A DNA stretch of 64,000 nucleotides from Patescibacteria group bacterium (GCA_026004415.1 BPJC01000002.1:149718-213717), one strand, 5' to 3'. Positions 1 to 8,514 are shown, counted from the first letter of the stretch. Numbers and translations are program-made. Notes: a model not told the origin generated them from the letters alone.

Positions 1-829
1 CGTTATCTTTAAGAATATATTTTCTTATTATTGTTTTTTTGTTTTCTCTAATATCTGATCCTTTGTCTTTTCCTGTTTCGTCTGATAGAAAGCCTATTAA
101 ATCGTCTGATATCTGAAATAAAATACCTAAAAATTTCAGGATTTGCCTGAATCTGTGGTCCTTTGCCAACTCGTGTTCTATCAATATTAAAGTAGATATA
201 ATAGGAAGAATAAAGGTATAGCTTGCTGTTTTGTTTAGGTAAACAGCATAGATTTCATTTTTATTAGGTTCGTAACTGCTTTGGCCGTAAAGTATATCTT
301 CATACTGTCCTTCTGCTACTTTAAGGTATATGTCCATTATAAAATTAATTAGTTCGGATTTGTGTCTGCTTTCAATTTTTTGAAGGTACTTTAGGCCAAA
401 AAAATAGATTGTGTCTCCAAGGTCTAATGCTAATGCTCTGCCAAGTTCGTCTGAATTTTTTTCTGCAATATCTTTGTATTTATTTTTAAAGTAAATATGT
501 ATAGTGTTTAAGCCCCTTCTTAATTTATCGTTATCTACAATATCGTCGTGTATTAAAAGCGCTGAATGAATAATCTCATAAAAACCAGCTAAAATTTTAA
601 TGTCTTTAGGATAGTCGGTATTGCTCCAATCAGCGTTATTAAAAATGTCGTAAATTATTAAAACTAGTCCTCCTCTTACAGATTTGCCGTTTAAGCAAAA
701 TTGTTCAAAATAATCAAGATCTTGGTCTAGTCTTTTGTTATCAAGAGTCTCTTTTAATTCAGATAATGCAAGAGAGACTTCTTTGTCAACAATTTGTTTC
801 TTTATCTTTAATAAATTTATAAGATCCAT
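1..829 (-). CDS. Polyprenyl synthetase (partial, C-terminus beyond window)
   Basis: I translated the minus strand from the ATG at 829; the frame stays open to base 1, so the C-terminus is missing. The protein is a trans-isoprenyl diphosphate synthase, which condenses isopentenyl diphosphate onto an allylic diphosphate to make the carrier lipid or quinone chain. The first aspartate-rich motif reads DDIVDND, followed closely by the expected LRRG. The second region reads DDLIGF, followed by a GKDKGSDIREN stretch typical of the family. All-helical and cytosolic by family. The chain length made cannot be deduced. It is divergent from the methyltransferase at 892 across a 62-bp gap. Confidence 0.88.
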   Translation of the reverse strand, partial: MDLINLLKIKKQIVDKEVSLALSELKETLDNKRLDQDLDYFEQFCLNGKSVRGGLVLIIYDIFNNADWSNTDYPKDIKILAGFYEIIHSALLIHDDIVDNDKLRRGLNTIHIYFKNKYKDIAEKNSDELGRALALDLGDTIYFFGLKYLQKIESRHKSELINFIMDIYLKVAEGQYEDILYGQSSYEPNKNEIYAVYLNKTASYTFILPIISTLILIEHELAKDHRFRQILKFLGILFQISDDLIGFLSDETGKDKGSDIRENKKTIIRKYILKDN

Positions 830-891
830 AAATTTATACTTTAGTCGTTGTTTTAGAAAATATCCTTTAATCTGTTAAAATCTAATTGATT

Positions 892-1458
892 ATGTCAAAC
901 TTTAAGTTAATAAACCCTAATCCGATAGATAAACAACTGTTAAAGACAGGTTTGAGAAAAGCCAAAGCTGAACAGGTGTTGTCTAATAGGTTAAACAACA
1001 TAACTGTTGTCTTTGAAAATATTTACGATCCGCACAATGCTATGGCAAGTTTAAGATCGTGTGAAGCCTTTGGAATTGGCAATATCTGTTTTGTATTTGA
1101 AAAAACTCCAGCTTTTAATCCTTTAAAAATAGGCAAAAAATCCAGCTCCAGCGCTAATAAATGGTTAACCTACTTTATGTTCGAGTCTTCGGCAGATTGT
1201 TTATTGCATCTTAAGAACAATGATTTTATTAATGTTGCAACTGTAGTAACTAATGACTCAATCCAACTGCCAGAGTTTAAGAAACAAAAAGGAAAAAAAT
1301 ATGCTGTTTGGTTTGGCAATGAAAAAGAAGGATTATCAGAGTATGCTGTAAAAAAATCAGATATTAGACTTTCAATCCCAATGAATGGTTTTGTGCAAAG
1401 TCTTAATTTGTCTGTTTCTGTTGGCATTATTTTATACAGTTTAAGGTACTGCAAGTGA
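892..1458 (+). CDS. trmH: SpoU/TrmH-family RNA 2'-O-methyltransferase
   Basis: A SPOUT-fold methyltransferase that transfers a methyl group from SAM to a ribose 2'-OH of tRNA or rRNA. The three SpoU motifs are visible: a DPHNAMASLRSCEAFG block near residue 45, WFGNEKEGLS near residue 145, and a C-terminal IPMNGFVQSLNLSVSVGI. The last is close to TrmH (tRNA Gm18), but RNA specificity is not provable from sequence. It has no N-terminal substrate-binding extension, as in short TrmH/TrmL-type members. I chose the ATG at 892 over the in-frame TTG at 886; a TAAAAT element lies 10-15 nt upstream. Confidence 0.85.
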   Translation: MSNFKLINPNPIDKQLLKTGLRKAKAEQVLSNRLNNITVVFENIYDPHNAMASLRSCEAFGIGNICFVFEKTPAFNPLKIGKKSSSSANKWLTYFMFESSADCLLHLKNNDFINVATVVTNDSIQLPEFKKQKGKKYAVWFGNEKEGLSEYAVKKSDIRLSIPMNGFVQSLNLSVSVGIILYSLRYCK

Positions 1459-1480
1459 AGTTTATCTAGGTGTTGGCAAT

Positions 1481-2032
1481 CTATATTCTTTTCCAGATAA
1501 AGATTACGCCAAGCAATAATAGAAAATAAAAAGCAAAAAAATAAGGGTCTTGTCTTATATTATAAAGGCTCCAAAATATTATTGATTTTAAAACACTTCT
1601 TTCTCCGGATATTTTATAGCTTAAATTATTTTTATTGTCTTTGCAGACATATATTTTTGCATTGTTTGGATTTTCAATAAGTTTTATGTAAAACACAAAC
1701 GACTCTGGTTGTTTCAGCTGTTGTGTTTCAAAGCCAAACGGAAAAAAGTATCCGTTAATTACTTTTTCTAAAGGGTAAATATTGTTGTAGACCATGTTTC
1801 CGTTTTTCTTTTCTAATCTAAACTCAAGTTTGCCATCACCAATTCCTTCTCTTTCAAAATATACCTCTATTGCTCCAAAATCTTTGTCAATTGAGAATTC
1901 TTGAGATATTTGTTGGTTAAGTGTTAGAGCTTCTTTGTTCTGGCAGTTTTTATAAAAAAAATATTCCTCATATACAGCATAGGTTGTTTTTGGAATAATC
2001 AGATTGATTATTATAAATAAAATTAAGATCAT
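1481..2032 (-). CDS. Membrane-anchored extracytoplasmic protein, unknown
   Basis: 183 residues with an N-terminal hydrophobic signal or anchor (first ~20 residues), a polar beta-rich middle, and a C-terminal hydrophobic segment (about residues 160-180) ending in KRI. This suggests two membrane passes with an external domain of about 130 residues. Two cysteines (CQN and VCKD contexts) could form a disulfide. The start codon overlaps the stop of the upstream GT-C-like gene by 4 nt (ATGA), so the two are translationally coupled and probably act together. I do not recognise the family. Confidence 0.6.
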   Translation of the reverse strand: MILILFIIINLIIPKTTYAVYEEYFFYKNCQNKEALTLNQQISQEFSIDKDFGAIEVYFEREGIGDGKLEFRLEKKNGNMVYNNIYPLEKVINGYFFPFGFETQQLKQPESFVFYIKLIENPNNAKIYVCKDNKNNLSYKISGERSVLKSIIFWSLYNIRQDPYFFAFYFLLLLGVIFIWKRI

Positions 2033-3204
2033 CTTAAAGAGATATAAATTGTAAAAGATATCAGTACTCCTCTAAAAATACTTTGAAATATTTGAGAATA
2101 TAAAAGCACCTCTGGCAAGATCTTATCAAGTGAAATAAATCTAAAAGCATTAGCAACCGGAAAGGCTGGCCCAAAAGTGGTAACTGCGTGAGAAAAAGGA
2201 AATGCTAAAAACAAAAAACAAATAACCCAGGCTATTTTTAAAAGTTTGTTAAAGTCTTTATTTTCAAAGACTAAAAAAAAAGCTAAAAAAGGCAAAACCC
2301 AAGAAAAGTACTGGGGATGAAAATAAGCTAAAGCATAGTATATACTAAGGTTTATAAATCCAGCTTGGCTAAATTTGGCTTTTGATTTGCTTTTAAGATA
2401 TAAAAAAGTTAATAACAAAAACAATATAAAAAAATATAGATAGATAGGCCTTTCAGGTAAATAGTAAAACCTGGGTTGCAAGATATAATATCCTAATCCT
2501 CCTTTTACATAGCTGTCAATCGCAGTTTCTGCAATTCCAGTTTTGAAAACATACCATGGGTATGGCAGATAAGATAGTATAAGCAAAGCTATTTTTTGCC
2601 AAACTTTAAACTCTGAGAAAAGAATAAGCCCAAATAAGATGATAATAAAAAACTCTCTTACAAACGGCGCTAAAGCAAAGATCAAGATTGTGGCTATTGA
2701 AAAAGATTTTCTATATAAAAAGATTAGTATTAAAAATGAAAAAATAAAACCATAACTTTCAAATCTGGAGAAGATATAAACAGAGTAAATCACTGCAGGG
2801 TTGAAGAGCAAAAACATCATAATGCTTTTGATTTTATCTTTTTTGACATTCTGTTTTGCTAAAAATTTATAGAAGATAATATAAGCAGTAAACTCAAAAA
2901 TCAAAAAAGGCAGTTTGAAAAAGAACAAAACCCTATGAATCTGCGGTATGTAAAAATAATTTTGAGTTTGTAAAGCTGATTTTAAACCTTCTGGCCATAC
3001 AGGAGAAAAAATAAATAAAAAGACAGCATCTATAAGATGCGATAAAGGTGAGAATCTTATATTAAATATGTTTCTTAAATTGTCTAAGATTAAAAAACTT
3101 GTATTGTGAGTTTCAAATATGTCTTCTGGATAAGCAAAGTATGGCAGTAAAAGCAATCTAATTAATAAGGCAATTAAAAATGCCTTTTTTAGATACTTTG
3201 GCAT
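2029..3204 (-). CDS. Polytopic membrane protein, GT-C glycosyltransferase-like
   Basis: 391 residues with about nine or ten hydrophobic helices. The first loop contains PEDIFETHN, the position where GT-C glycosyltransferases carry an acidic catalytic motif, and the helices include FNPAVIYSVYIFSRFESYG, reminiscent of PIG-M-like mannosyltransferases. The likely role is transfer of a sugar from a lipid-linked donor outside the membrane, but this rests on topology and weak motif similarity only. The gene is first of a two-gene operon and has a TATAAT 6 nt before its ATG. Confidence 0.55.
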   Translation of the reverse strand: MPKYLKKAFLIALLIRLLLLPYFAYPEDIFETHNTSFLILDNLRNIFNIRFSPLSHLIDAVFLFIFSPVWPEGLKSALQTQNYFYIPQIHRVLFFFKLPFLIFEFTAYIIFYKFLAKQNVKKDKIKSIMMFLLFNPAVIYSVYIFSRFESYGFIFSFLILIFLYRKSFSIATILIFALAPFVREFFIIILFGLILFSEFKVWQKIALLILSYLPYPWYVFKTGIAETAIDSYVKGGLGYYILQPRFYYLPERPIYLYFFILFLLLTFLYLKSKSKAKFSQAGFINLSIYYALAYFHPQYFSWVLPFLAFFLVFENKDFNKLLKIAWVICFLFLAFPFSHAVTTFGPAFPVANAFRFISLDKILPEVLLYSQIFQSIFRGVLISFTIYISLR

Positions 3205-3210
3205 TTTTAG

Positions 3211-3216
3211 ATTATA
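3211..3216 (-). promoter_or_regulatory. -10 element 6 nt before the GT-C-like gene ATG
   Basis: TATAAT on the minus strand with a 6-nt gap to the ATG at 3204, which places the transcription start at or next to the start codon. A TTTGAT lies 18 nt further upstream as a possible -35. One of many such arrangements in this window. Confidence 0.6.
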
Positions 3217-3340
3217 TGATCAACTGTTGTCAAAATCAAAAATATTTTTTAAACTTTACTAAATTTATTGATATAAATTTAATATAGATTAAGTTTTATC
3301 TATAGTTTGATAGACCGATACTTCAAAAAGGTTATTTATT

Positions 3341-3460
3341 TTGTTATTAAAGGTCAAAAGGCTATTTTTTAACAAAGCATTAAGAATCTTGCTTTTTACT
3401 AATGCCGCCATTTTAATGGCAACAGCTATGTTGGGACCAATTTATGCTTTGTTTTTCTAG
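3341..3460 (+). pseudogene. N-terminal remnant of an MFS transporter
   Basis: The frame from TTG 3341 to TAG 3458 encodes about 39 residues. They resemble the first transmembrane helix of an MFS permease: NKALRILLFTNAAI followed by ATAMLGPIYALF. The frame ends exactly where the first periplasmic loop would begin, and no continuation is visible in any frame before the superoxide dismutase gene. I read this as the relic of a deleted transporter. The match is from recognition of family style, not from a search. The rest of the 3205-3575 gap is AT-rich without an obvious gene. Confidence 0.45.
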
Positions 3461-3575
3461 CGCTGTCTATATTTATAATTTGAAAAGAAGTGTGCTTTAA
3501 ACTTTATCAATTTATTTGACAAAAATTGGATAATTTATTAGACTGTAACTATTACAAATTTTGTAAAAGTTAACT

Positions 3576-4160
3576 ATGAAATATTCTTTGCCTAAATTAG
3601 ACTATGCCTATAATGCTTTGGAGCCTTATATTGACGAGAAGACAATGGTAATTCACCATACTAAACACCATCAGGCTTATATTGATAAATTAAATGCTGT
3701 TTTAGCAAATAATCCAGAGATTGCAGATGAACCTGTGGAGCATCTTTTGGCAAACTTAGATACTTTGCAGATTTCAGACGCCGATAAAACTACAATCAGA
3801 AATCATGGTGGAGGGTTTTTAAACCATAATTTGTTTTGGAAGGTCATGGGTCCACAAAAGGCTGTTGATGAACAGTTAGTTGCTGATATTGAAAAAAAGT
3901 TTGGTAGTTTGAGTGAGTTCAAACAAGAGTTTGAGAATTCTGCTGTGTCTTTGTTTGGTAGCGGCTGGGTCTACTTGGTTAGAGACAATCATAATAATTT
4001 ACAGATTATTTCTTTGCCCAATCAGGATTCGCCTTATATGAAAGGTCTGTCTCCAGTGTTTGGTATAGATGTGTGGGAGCATGCTTACTACCTTAAATAT
4101 CAGAATCGCAGGGCTGAGTATGTAGCAAATTGGTGGCATGTGTTAAAATTGTTGCCTTGA
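3576..4160 (+). CDS. sodA: Superoxide dismutase, Mn-type or cambialistic
   Basis: 194 residues, the normal length for Fe/Mn superoxide dismutase, which converts superoxide to oxygen and peroxide in the cytosol. Metal ligands are visible: H27 in the VIHHTKHHQ helix, H84 in GGGFLNHNLFW, and D and H in DVWEHAYY. The GGG before the second histidine and the NQDSP segment are features of Mn-type enzymes rather than Fe-type. Transcribed alone, with convergent YchF downstream. It implies exposure to oxygen at least at times. Confidence 0.95.
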   Translation: MKYSLPKLDYAYNALEPYIDEKTMVIHHTKHHQAYIDKLNAVLANNPEIADEPVEHLLANLDTLQISDADKTTIRNHGGGFLNHNLFWKVMGPQKAVDEQLVADIEKKFGSLSEFKQEFENSAVSLFGSGWVYLVRDNHNNLQIISLPNQDSPYMKGLSPVFGIDVWEHAYYLKYQNRRAEYVANWWHVLKLLP

Positions 4161-4208
4161 TGTTAAGATATTGATCTTGTAACTTGTAAGTTGCTCTTTA
4201 AGCATTGT

Positions 4209-5339
4209 TTATTTGCCAATATTGAACTCTGCTACTTCATCTTCTTGCATTATATAATCGCGTGACTCTATTCTGATTTTGCCTTGTTCTTTACAGTTAT
4301 GCCAGCCTTTATAAGTAACAAAGTCTTGAGCTTTTACTATCTTTGCTGAGATCATCAGTTTTTCAAAGTCAGAATGAATAGTTCCAGCCGCTTTTTGTGC
4401 AGTACTGCCCTTTTTTATAGTCCAGGCTCTTACTTCTTTTTTCCCAGCGGTATAAAAACTTAAAAGTCCTAAAGTTTTGTAAGCAGTGTTAATTAGTCTT
4501 TCTAAAGCAGGTCTTTGTAGTCCGTATTCTTTGAGTAGTTCTTTTTGTTCTTCTTCAGTAAATCCAGCAAGGTCCATCTCTAATTTGTTATTCATAACTA
4601 TAATTTTTTCTTTAGGCTCATTTAAAAGTTTTTGGTAGTAATCAGTAAGGTTTGGTATGTTTTGAGTTTTTAGTTTTTGTTCATCAATATTTACAACAAA
4701 GATTTCATCTTTGGCAGTTAGGAGGTTTAAAAGTTTGGCTGTGTTTTCAAGTGTTTGTTTTGTGTTGGGATTTTTTTCTTCATCTATAATTTTTTTCACC
4801 CAGATATTGTTTTCAAGGGCTGATTTGAATTTTAACACTGCATTCCATCTTTCTTTTTCTGAAGGATCTTGTTTTCCTTTTGGTTCTTTTTGTTTATTTA
4901 ATGTTTCTAGATCTTTTAGAGCAAGTTCAATTCGTATAACCTCAAGATCTGTTTTTGGGTCAGTGCTTCCTTCTCTTATTATACTGTCATCATCAAAGTC
5001 TCTTAAAATATGGCAGATAGCTGTGACTTCTCTAATATGAGATAAGAACTGATTGCCTAAACCTTCTCCTTTATGGGCTCCTTTTACTAGTCCCGCAATA
5101 TCTATAAAGGTTACAACAGCAGGTATTATGGGTGGCAGATCTTCAAGTTTTTCCTCGTCTTTTACCACTTGGGCAAGTGGTTTTAACCATTTGTCTGGAA
5201 CCTCAACTACGCCAGTATTTGGCTCAATAGTTGCAAAAGGATAATTGGCAGTTAATGCCTGCTGTTTTTTGAGTACTGCATTAAAAAGCGTGGATTTTCC
5301 TACATTTGGAAAACCAACTATTCCTACTGATAGATTCAT
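4209..5339 (-). CDS. ychF: Ribosome-binding ATPase YchF (Obg-like)
   Basis: 376 residues, full length. The P-loop GFPNVGKST is at residues 9-17, with the switch block DIAGLVKGAHKGEGLGNQF and a C-terminal TGS-like domain ending in RIESRDYIMQEDEVAEF. YchF-family proteins are P-loop NTPases that prefer ATP and bind ribosomes. The expected NKxD specificity motif is altered (NIDEQ here), as is usual in this family. The gene is divergent from a methyltransferase, with both -10 elements packed into 45 bp. Confidence 0.95.
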   Translation of the reverse strand: MNLSVGIVGFPNVGKSTLFNAVLKKQQALTANYPFATIEPNTGVVEVPDKWLKPLAQVVKDEEKLEDLPPIIPAVVTFIDIAGLVKGAHKGEGLGNQFLSHIREVTAICHILRDFDDDSIIREGSTDPKTDLEVIRIELALKDLETLNKQKEPKGKQDPSEKERWNAVLKFKSALENNIWVKKIIDEEKNPNTKQTLENTAKLLNLLTAKDEIFVVNIDEQKLKTQNIPNLTDYYQKLLNEPKEKIIVMNNKLEMDLAGFTEEEQKELLKEYGLQRPALERLINTAYKTLGLLSFYTAGKKEVRAWTIKKGSTAQKAAGTIHSDFEKLMISAKIVKAQDFVTYKGWHNCKEQGKIRIESRDYIMQEDEVAEFNIGK

Positions 5340-5345
5340 ACAGCT

Positions 5346-5378
5346 ATTATATTATAAAACTGTTTGGTTTGTTATAAT
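5346..5378. promoter_or_regulatory. Back-to-back -10 elements for ychF and the methyltransferase
   Basis: On the minus strand TATAAT (5346-5351) lies 6 nt before the ychF ATG; a second copy follows at 5351-5356. On the plus strand TATAAT (5373-5378) lies 6 nt before GTG 5385. Both genes would therefore have essentially no 5' leader. Confidence 0.65.
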
Positions 5379-5384
5379 CTAATT

Positions 5385-6140
5385 GTGATTGCAGATCTTA
5401 AGAAGTTTTATAATAAATATCATAAAAAGAATAGAAAATATTACTCGGTTATCTCAGAGAACAACTTTACTTATTTTTATTTGATTAATCTTTTAAAAAA
5501 GCCTGAATTTAACACCTGTCAGACAATTTTGGATATTGGCTGTGGTGTTGGCAGTTTATCTTTGTATCTTGCAAGTAAAGGCAAAGAGGTTGTTGGAGTT
5601 GATGTTTCCTCAAGAGCTATTGCTATAGCCAATAATGCAAAGAAGTTGTTGGATTTAGACAGCGTTGAGTTTGTAGTGTCTTCTATAGAGAAATTTAAAA
5701 ACAAGAAAAAATTTGATGCAGTTTTGCTAATTGAGGTTATTGAACACATTGAAGATGATAAAGGTTTGGTTGAAAAAATTAAACAGATGTTGAAATCAGA
5801 AGGTTTGGTTTTGTTAACTACTCCTAGTTCTGAGAATCTTATGTTTAAATTAGGTTTTTATAGGCAGTTTGATCAACAGGTAGGACATTTGAGGCGATAC
5901 TCTAAACAAGAGATTGAGAGATTATTGGAAAGCAAAGGGTTTGAAGTTTTGTATTTGTATGAAAAAGAGAGTTTACTGCGTTCATTGTTTTTTACTACTA
6001 AACTAGGTTTTTTGGCAAGGTTTGTAAAAGGTCCTTTTGTTGTTCTGTTTCATATTTTAGATGAATTAGTCGGAAAAATATTCGGATTTACTGATATTTT
6101 AGTTGTTGCTAGAAAAAACAAATCTCTAGGTTTAGATTAG
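5385..6140 (+). CDS. Class I SAM-dependent methyltransferase
   Basis: 251 residues with a Rossmann methyltransferase core. Motif I is LDIGCGVGSLSLYLA, the acidic residue of motif II is in VVGVDVS, and motif IV is FDAVLLIEVIEHIED. The style is that of UbiG/COQ5-like small-molecule methyltransferases; the substrate cannot be read from the sequence. The C-terminal third has a hydrophobic patch (GFLARFVKGPFVVLFHIL) that may hold it at the membrane or a lipid substrate. I chose GTG 5385 because the -10 element ends 6 nt before it; the frame is also open further upstream. Confidence 0.8.
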   Translation: MIADLKKFYNKYHKKNRKYYSVISENNFTYFYLINLLKKPEFNTCQTILDIGCGVGSLSLYLASKGKEVVGVDVSSRAIAIANNAKKLLDLDSVEFVVSSIEKFKNKKKFDAVLLIEVIEHIEDDKGLVEKIKQMLKSEGLVLLTTPSSENLMFKLGFYRQFDQQVGHLRRYSKQEIERLLESKGFEVLYLYEKESLLRSLFFTTKLGFLARFVKGPFVVLFHILDELVGKIFGFTDILVVARKNKSLGLD

Positions 6141-6148
6141 TTTTAAGT

Positions 6149-6976
6149 TTAGTTTGCTTTTTGGTTAGTTAATATTTTATACTCTAAAAGAAGTTTTCTC
6201 GTTATAGGTCCTGGTTGTTTATCGCCAATAACTAAGTTGTTTATCTGAACAACTGGCATTATCTCTTTGTTTGAGGCTGTTATGAATGCTTCGTCAAAGT
6301 TTTTAATTTGGTTGATTTTAAGTTTTGTTTCAATAATAGGTAAATTAAGTTTTTTAGCTAATTTAATAACAAGATTTCTAACTGTTCCTATAAGTATTTT
6401 ATCCTTTGGGGTGTAGATTTTTTCTTTAATAACTGCAAAAAAATTGCTGGTTATGCATTCATAGATATATTTGTCATCAACATATAAGGCTTCAACCGCA
6501 TTTTGTCTCTTTGCTTTCAAAAGAGCTAAAACTCCTGCTGTGTAGTTTAATGTTTTAGCTGATGGGAAAATTCTAGCATAAGGAGTTGTAATGATTTTTA
6601 TTCCTTTGGTGTAATAGGTTTTAGGGTAAGATATAGCCTTTGTAAACAGTATAGCAAAGTTAGGTTGCGATGGTGTAATACCATCTTCTGCCACTCCTCC
6701 GGTTTGGATAATTCTGATATTAAGGTCTGAACCTTTGTTTAGGTCTATACCTTGGTAAATGATCTCTTTGATCTTGTTTTTATTATAAGCAGGTTTTAAC
6801 TGCAAGGTTTTAAGCGATCTAAAGAATCTGTTTATGTGTTCTTCCAAAAGAAATGGCTTTCTATTGTAGGTTCTTAAGAAATCAAAAACACCAAATCCTC
6901 TTAAGATGGACAGATCATATATACTTATTTTTGCTAATCTTTCATCGATCCATTTATTGTTTAAAAATATTTTCAT
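6149..6976 (-). CDS. PLP-dependent class IV aminotransferase
   Basis: 275 residues from the ATG at 6976, the usual length for fold-type IV PLP enzymes (branched-chain or D-amino acid aminotransferase, or aminodeoxychorismate lyase). The PLP lysine is in SAKTLNY near residue 145. The family blocks LRGFGVFDFLRTY (near residue 25), ALYVDDKYIYECITSNFF and a final EAFITASNKEIMPV are present. Which of the three activities applies is unresolved. The open frame extends upstream into tRNA-Arg, so that extension is rejected. The ATG lies only 13 nt after the tRNA 3' end, which suggests a shared transcript. Confidence 0.85.
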   Translation of the reverse strand: MKIFLNNKWIDERLAKISIYDLSILRGFGVFDFLRTYNRKPFLLEEHINRFFRSLKTLQLKPAYNKNKIKEIIYQGIDLNKGSDLNIRIIQTGGVAEDGITPSQPNFAILFTKAISYPKTYYTKGIKIITTPYARIFPSAKTLNYTAGVLALLKAKRQNAVEALYVDDKYIYECITSNFFAVIKEKIYTPKDKILIGTVRNLVIKLAKKLNLPIIETKLKINQIKNFDEAFITASNKEIMPVVQINNLVIGDKQPGPITRKLLLEYKILTNQKAN

Positions 6977-6989
6977 AGTGTAATTTTGC

Positions 6990-7060
6990 GCCTCTGGAGG
7001 GAATCGAACCCCCATCTGTGGTTCCGAAGACCACTGCTTTATCCATTAAGCTACAGAGGC
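6990..7060 (-). tRNA. tRNA-Arg (anticodon TCG)
   Basis: Cloverleaf on the minus strand. The acceptor GCCTCTG pairs with CAGAGGC, the D-stem is GCTT/AAGC, the anticodon stem is GTGGT/ACCAC with loop CTTCGGA (anticodon TCG), and the T-arm contains GGTTCGATTCC. CCA is not encoded. Reads CGA (and wobble) arginine codons. Confidence 0.93.
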
Positions 7061-7119
7061 AAAATAAAATTTTATGGTAAATTACTAAATTATTATATCA
7101 GTTGTGGCTTTAAATTATT

Positions 7120-7428
7120 GTGTTTGAATCTAGTTTAGATAGATTTGACAGCCATAGAAGCTTTGAGTATTTTACAGAAAATCTAGAGTTTATTTCTCTG
7201 TTAACAGAACTGCGCATATGTTGCAACTATCTGGAGATAATTAATGAGGCTTTAAATATTTATGAAAATGATTTGGCAAACATCAGTCCCTATTCAGAAA
7301 AATTTGAACAACTTTATTCTATATATATTTTTTGGGAAAATGAAAAAAAACTACAGAAGCAGTTATTGCCTGTATTTGGCATGAACTTCAAGAGGCTTAT
7401 AATGAGTATTTTTATGGCCAGGGGTTAA
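7120..7428 (+). CDS. Small hypothetical protein
   Basis: 102 residues from GTG 7120, not recognised. It is mostly helical in appearance, with no signal peptide or membrane segment. It has an acidic, aromatic N-terminal half (SFEYFTENLEF) and a basic end (FKRLIMSIFMARG). It lies between tRNA-Arg (divergent) and a surface-protein gene with its own promoter, so it is probably a lone transcript. The 254-bp gap after it shows no gene. It could be a spurious frame, but the amino-acid make-up is protein-like. Confidence 0.45.
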   Translation: MFESSLDRFDSHRSFEYFTENLEFISLLTELRICCNYLEIINEALNIYENDLANISPYSEKFEQLYSIYIFWENEKKLQKQLLPVFGMNFKRLIMSIFMARG

Positions 7429-7644
7429 ATAATTAACTAGTTTTAATGGTTTAAACAGGATTTTAAATTAATTGTAGTCTTGCCAGATTAAAGTATTTGT
7501 TAAGTTTCTCAAATAGCTATAGGATTTTATTTGTTTAGTGCTTTTTTCGTTTTGAGTATGTTTTAGATGATGATAAAACTGCGTTTAGTTAATCTATGTG
7601 TAACTATTTAGAAGAGATCTTTGTTTTAGTCTAATTTGCATCTA

Positions 7645-7672
7645 TTGATTTTCAAAAACTATGTGGTATAAT
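7645..7672 (+). promoter_or_regulatory. Promoter of the surface-protein gene
   Basis: TTGATT (7645-7650), a 16-nt spacer, then TATAAT (7667-7672). The ATG follows 10 nt after the -10 hexamer, leaving a leader of only a few nucleotides. Confidence 0.6.
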
Positions 7673-7682
7673 TGGCTTCATA

Positions 7683-8321
7683 ATGAAAAAACTTATAGTA
7701 TTTACTATCTCGGTTTTTGTCTTTATATCCAGCTTTAAAGTTGTTTTTGCAAGTGGTCAGTATGGTCAACATGGAAGTCCTTCTTATAACTATGCGTTAA
7801 TTATAGATAAATTAGTTATTAATCCTGAAACTGGCAGTTATGTAGATAATCTTGCTGTTTCTGACCCAAAGTTTGCTCCATTATCTTATGTTTACTTTAA
7901 ATTGGTTGTAAAGAATACAGGCAATACAGATTTAGCAGGCGTTAAAGTAATAGATTATTTGCCAAGTTATCTAGAGTATGATGATGATAAAGGTCAGTAT
8001 AATGCTGAAACCAGAGAGTTAAAGATAGAGATGGGTGATTTTAAGGTTGATGAAACTAAGTCTGTAATCTTTAAGGCAAGAGTTGTCTCAGTAGACAAAC
8101 TGCCAGCTAATAAAGGTGTTTTATGTTTAGTAAATAAATCCAGCGTATTTTGGGAAAATCAGGAAATGGATACTGATACAGCTCAGTTCTGTGTTGAGAA
8201 AAAAATTGTTCCTCCAGCCAAGGGAGTTGAAAAAATGCCTAAATCAGGAACATCTATACCTATTTTATCACTGGCTTTATTCAGTATAGGTTTTGGTTTG
8301 AGAAAAAGGTTCTCTGTCTAA
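7683..8321 (+). CDS. Secreted DUF11-like surface protein with sortase-type C-terminal signal
   Basis: 212 residues. Residues 1-24 form a signal peptide (KK, hydrophobic core, VFAS). A DUF11/conserved-repeat-like beta domain follows, with KNTGNTDLAGVKVIDYLP near residue 80. Such modules are common in bacterial surface proteins. The C-terminus has the layout of a cell-wall sorting signal: MPKSGTS, then a hydrophobic helix, then RKRF. MPKSG is a variant of LPXTG. The protein is likely exported by Sec and linked to the envelope by a sortase; no sortase gene is in the window. Two cysteines (CLVNK and FCVEK) may pair. Confidence 0.75.
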   Translation: MKKLIVFTISVFVFISSFKVVFASGQYGQHGSPSYNYALIIDKLVINPETGSYVDNLAVSDPKFAPLSYVYFKLVVKNTGNTDLAGVKVIDYLPSYLEYDDDKGQYNAETRELKIEMGDFKVDETKSVIFKARVVSVDKLPANKGVLCLVNKSSVFWENQEMDTDTAQFCVEKKIVPPAKGVEKMPKSGTSIPILSLALFSIGFGLRKRFSV

Positions 8322-8419
8322 ACTTAAATTATACTAGAATAATTAGCTTCAACTATATTAACTTCTTTAGTTTGTTGTTCAATTTTGAATTGATAGCTAA
8401 AATTTATGTTATTTCGTGT

Positions 8420-8425
8420 TATAAT
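8420..8425 (+). promoter_or_regulatory. -10 element of the tRNA-Val pair
   Basis: TATAAT 15 nt before the first tRNA nucleotide, placing the start of transcription shortly before the mature 5' end. Confidence 0.5.
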
Positions 8426-8440
8426 AGAAACTGTTTTTAA

Positions 8441-8514
8441 GGTCGGTTAGCTCAGCTGGTTAGAGCGTCCCGTTGACATCGGGGAGGTCGGGGGTTCGAG
8501 TCCCTCACCGACCA
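8441..8514 (+). tRNA. tRNA-Val (anticodon GAC)
   Basis: Acceptor GGTCGGT/ACCGACC, D-arm GCTC-AGCTGGTTA-GAGC, anticodon loop TTGACAT giving GAC, T-arm GGGGGTTCGAGTCCCTC. The discriminator A is followed by CT, so CCA is not encoded. Reads GUC/GUU codons. Confidence 0.95.

Noticed and set aside
7006..7015. Upstream extension of the aminotransferase to 7015
   Set aside because: Those codons lie inside tRNA-Arg; the ATG at 6976 gives the usual family length.
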